This document shows positions 61,990 to 64,000 of a stretch of 64,000 nucleotides of DNA, piece after piece (the stretch's first letter is position 1; each line of letters starts with the position of its first letter). The DNA lies in NCBI RefSeq assembly GCF_014635865.1, contig NZ_BMDQ01000001.1, positions 930,001 through 994,000 on the forward strand. The letters are read 5' to 3'. Under the pieces are notes generated by a model that made no database searches, was not told where the DNA came from, and was given only the letters and a program-made list of their open reading frames with translations. The position numbers were made by a program, and so were the translations under genes. Origin of the DNA: Winogradskyella haliclonae (GTDB lineage: Bacteria; Bacteroidota; Bacteroidia; Flavobacteriales; Flavobacteriaceae).

Positions 61990-62535
61990 ATGAGCAAAGA
62001 AATCATTAAAGATGAAAAAAAATACAACAAATGGATTATAGTATTGGCAATAATAATTCCACTTGTAGTTGCTGTACTTTCAAGAGTGAAACTACAAGAT
62101 TTTGGCATTGAGGTAGAACCATTGTCATTTTTACCGCCAATCTATGCTACTATTAATGGTATTACTGCATTGGTTCTTATACTTGCTGTGATTTCAATAA
62201 AAAAAGGTAATCGTAGACGTCATGAAAGTTTAATGAAATTTGCCATATCATTATCTGCAGCTTTTTTAATAATGTATGTTGCATATCATATGACGAGCGA
62301 TAGTACCAAATTTGGCGGAGAAGGTATTGTAAAGTATGTCTACTACTTTATTTTATTGACTCATATATTGTTATCAATAGTTATCATTCCATTTGTGTTA
62401 ATTACTTATGTTAGAGCGATTACAAATAATATAGAACGCCATAAAAAAATTGCAAAAATTACATTTCCGTTATGGTTATATGTCGCTATTACTGGCGTTG
62501 TTGTATACCTAATGATATCTCCTTATTACGTGTAA
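61990..62535 (+). CDS. DUF420 membrane protein (CtaM-like)
   Basis: Polytopic protein of 181 residues with five hydrophobic segments, starting WIIVLAIIIPLVVAVLSRVK. DUF420 features are the LPPIYATINGITALVLILAV helix, the KKGNRRRHESLMKFAISLSA loop, the VAYHMTSD motif and the final WLYVAITGVVVYLM. Conserved His residues (RHESLMK, AYHMT, THILLS, ERHKKIAK) could bind heme or metal. In Firmicutes a DUF420 protein, CtaM, is needed for function of the aa3 oxidase. The present gene, 2 bases behind SCO, fits the same job here, by inference. Confidence 0.88.
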   Translation: MSKEIIKDEKKYNKWIIVLAIIIPLVVAVLSRVKLQDFGIEVEPLSFLPPIYATINGITALVLILAVISIKKGNRRRHESLMKFAISLSAAFLIMYVAYHMTSDSTKFGGEGIVKYVYYFILLTHILLSIVIIPFVLITYVRAITNNIERHKKIAKITFPLWLYVAITGVVVYLMISPYYV

Positions 62536-62537
62536 TA

Positions 62538-62768
62538 TTGAAAACTAAAGTCGCCATATTATCTCTTTTTTTAATTTTGTTTTTGAGCATAAGTGCAGAA
62601 GCACAATGTGCTATGTGTCGTGCTGTTTTAGAAAGTGAGGAAGACCAATCTACGGCTCAAGGTATCAATGATGGGATAGTTTATCTTATGGCTATTCCTT
62701 ATGTTTTAGTAGCAGGTATTGGCTACATTGTTTATTGGAAATTTTTCAAAACAAAAACCGAAGCATAA
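62538..62768 (+). CDS. Small secreted or membrane protein with CAMC motif
   Basis: 76 residues from a TTG at 62538, 2 bases after the DUF420 stop; the same frame is open upstream, but only the TTG start gives the signal peptide (KTKVAILSLFLILFLSISAEAQ). Directly after cleavage comes CAMCRAVLESEED, a CxxC pair, and later a C-terminal membrane helix (IPYVLVAGIGYIVYWKFF). I recognise it as a conserved neighbour of oxidase clusters in this phylum but know no studied function. The exposed CxxC next to the SCO genes suggests metal handling or thiol chemistry during oxidase assembly, which is inference. Confidence 0.75.
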   Translation: MKTKVAILSLFLILFLSISAEAQCAMCRAVLESEEDQSTAQGINDGIVYLMAIPYVLVAGIGYIVYWKFFKTKTEA

Positions 62769-62905
62769 ATTTTAATGATTTACTGTAACAGTATTGATAT
62801 TTAGACGTCTTATAAATATTAATCAAAATGTTAATTCTTAACAAATAGTTAGCACAAAGCATTTGAGCTTTTGTTTAATATTGTACAGAATTTACCAGCC
62901 TTACT

Positions 62906-63607
62906 ATGATTCAAATCAAAGACTTGCACAAATCCTACCATATGGGTAGTAATTCACTTCATGTTTTGAAGGGTATAAATTTCGACGTAAAAGAAGGTGA
63001 GTTGGTTTCAATTATGGGGTCTTCAGGTTCTGGAAAATCTACATTGCTTAATATTTTAGGAATGCTGGATGAGGCTGACGAAGGGAGTTATGTTCTTGAC
63101 AACGTTCCTATAAAAAACTTAAACGAAAAGGTTGCAGCAAAGTATAGAAATGAATTTTTAGGATTCATTTTTCAATCTTTTAACCTTATAAATTATAAAA
63201 CAGCTGTTGATAATGTAGCTCTCCCTATGTATTATAAAGGTATGTCGCGGAAAGAGCGTGTAGAAAAAGCACACCATTACCTAGAAAAAGTTGGGCTTGC
63301 AGATTGGTCACACCATTTGCCAAGCGAATTGTCTGGTGGGCAAAAGCAACGCGTAGCTATTGCAAGAGCATTAGCAAGTGAGCCAAAAGTGCTGTTAGCC
63401 GATGAACCAACAGGTGCATTAGACAGTAAAACATCTTATGAGGTTATGGACTTAATTCAAGGGATTAATGACGAAGGAAAAACCATTCTTGTTGTAACTC
63501 ACGAAGATGATATTGCACAAATGACCAAGCGTATTGTTAATCTTAAAGATGGGATTATTATAGACGATAGTTTAGTAGAACAAGTTAGAGCACAACAATA
63601 TGTTTAA
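62906..63607 (+). CDS. ABC transporter ATP-binding protein, MacB/LolD type
   Basis: ATPase subunit of 233 residues. Walker A GSSGSGKSTLLNILG, Q-loop FIFQSFNLI, signature LSGGQKQRVAIARAL, Walker B VLLADEPTGALD and switch His in VVTHEDD are all present. LNILGMLDEADEGSYVLDN is typical of the MacB/LolD/FtsE group. These partner FtsX-like permeases in lipoprotein release, peptide or drug export, or cell-envelope stress. The permease gene overlaps its end by 8 bases. The gene follows a 137-base gap after the oxidase cluster, so it is a separate unit. Confidence 0.95.
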   Translation: MIQIKDLHKSYHMGSNSLHVLKGINFDVKEGELVSIMGSSGSGKSTLLNILGMLDEADEGSYVLDNVPIKNLNEKVAAKYRNEFLGFIFQSFNLINYKTAVDNVALPMYYKGMSRKERVEKAHHYLEKVGLADWSHHLPSELSGGQKQRVAIARALASEPKVLLADEPTGALDSKTSYEVMDLIQGINDEGKTILVVTHEDDIAQMTKRIVNLKDGIIIDDSLVEQVRAQQYV

Positions 63608-64000
63608 TGTAGAGCGCTGGCAAGAAATATTCGAAACATTAAAGAAGAATAAGCTCCGTACTTTTTTAACGGGTCTGTCGGTGGCTTCGGGTATTTTTAT
63701 TCTAGTAATTCTATTAGGCTTTAGTTCAGGTATCGAAAATGGTGTAACAACAGAGTTTCAGCAAGATGCAACAAACGAGATTTTTGTTAGAACACGACGT
63801 ACAACTAAAGGTTATAAAGGGCTTAATCCTGGACGATTTATCCAATTAAAAGATGAGGATTTTGCATTGATTACTGACACTTATGACGATTATTTAGAAT
63901 ATCGTACTGCAAATTATAGTATTTGGGGTGGGCAAATAGCTTATAAAAATGAAACTGGAAACTATCGTGTACAAGGTGTTTTACCAGATAATCAATTTAT
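63600..64000 (+). CDS. ABC transporter permease, MacB/FtsX type (partial, cut by the right edge)
   Basis: The ATG at 63600 overlaps the ATPase gene stop; 133 codons lie in the window and the frame stays open to the edge. It begins MFNVERWQEIFETLKKNKLRT, the cytoplasmic start typical of MacB permeases. The first transmembrane helix follows (FLTGLSVASGIFILVILLGF), and then the start of the large periplasmic MacB-PCD domain (GVTTEFQQDATNEIFVRTR). The remaining three helices should lie beyond the edge. Confidence 0.92.
   Translation, partial: MFNVERWQEIFETLKKNKLRTFLTGLSVASGIFILVILLGFSSGIENGVTTEFQQDATNEIFVRTRRTTKGYKGLNPGRFIQLKDEDFALITDTYDDYLEYRTANYSIWGGQIAYKNETGNYRVQGVLPDNQF

Noticed and set aside
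1-64000. Mobile element, prophage or defence island
   Set aside because: No transposase, integrase, terminal repeats, attachment site or known defence gene was found; gene content and base use look uniform and housekeeping.

Overview
The window is an ordinary chromosomal stretch of a low-GC member of the Flavobacteriaceae (Bacteroidota). Evidence: the type 9 secretion translocon gene sprA, a RemB-like gliding protein, an alternative complex III (ACIII) respiratory operon, lipoprotein glycosidases, many -7 boxes of the form TAnnTTTG, little Shine-Dalgarno signal and several TTG starts. I see no phage, transposase, integrase, CRISPR array or rRNA operon. No gene-free stretch reaches 300 bases.

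Layout. 1-3.3 kb: mutY (cut by the left edge), an HU-type DNA-binding protein, a 29-residue very basic protein, RNase E/G and a small secreted protein. 3.5-4.9 kb: an ALDH3-like aldehyde dehydrogenase. 4.9-16.1 kb: an N-glycan breakdown locus built as two divergent units. The leftward unit is GH92 alpha-mannosidase, sugar MFS transporter and glycosylasparaginase. The rightward unit is GH20 beta-hexosaminidase, CutC and GH2 beta-mannosidase. Together these can take an Asn-linked GlcNAc2-mannose core apart from the outer mannoses to the asparagine. 16.2-22 kb: metallophosphoesterase, a cysteine-free thioredoxin-fold protein, polysaccharide deacetylase and a large DUF2723 membrane protein. 22.1-27 kb: tRNA-Gln(TTG) and the rimP-nusA-infB operon with a hairpin in its leader. 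27-27.4 kb: a SPOR-domain protein.

27.6-39.2 kb: actABCDEF (ACIII, quinol to cytochrome c) followed in the same operon by cytochrome oxidase subunits II and I, ending in a perfect 24-bp inverted repeat. 39.2-51.5 kb: ruvB, queG, maeB, ruvA and the giant sprA. 51.5-56.4 kb: gcvH, a VanZ-like protein, two TonB-like energy transducers, a RemB-like outer-membrane protein and a tiny membrane protein. 56.4-57.3 kb: a secreted metallo-beta-lactamase-fold hydrolase on the minus strand. 57.4-62.8 kb: a second cytochrome oxidase cluster with heme O synthase, two subunit III genes, subunit IV, an SCO-like protein without cysteine pair, SCO, DUF420 and a small CxxC membrane protein. It supplies the remaining subunits and assembly factors for the oxidase at 36-39 kb. 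62.9-64 kb: a MacB-type ABC transporter, cut by the right edge.

The least explained items are: CutC inside an N-glycan operon; three consecutive genes (TonB, TonB, RemB-like) that seem to share one periplasmic domain with a conserved cysteine pair; the helix-hairpin-helix tail on ActC; the cysteine-free thioredoxin and SCO look-alikes; and terminators whose distal arm or T-run doubles as the -7 box of the next gene. All calls rest on reading the sequence and on family knowledge; no database search was run.
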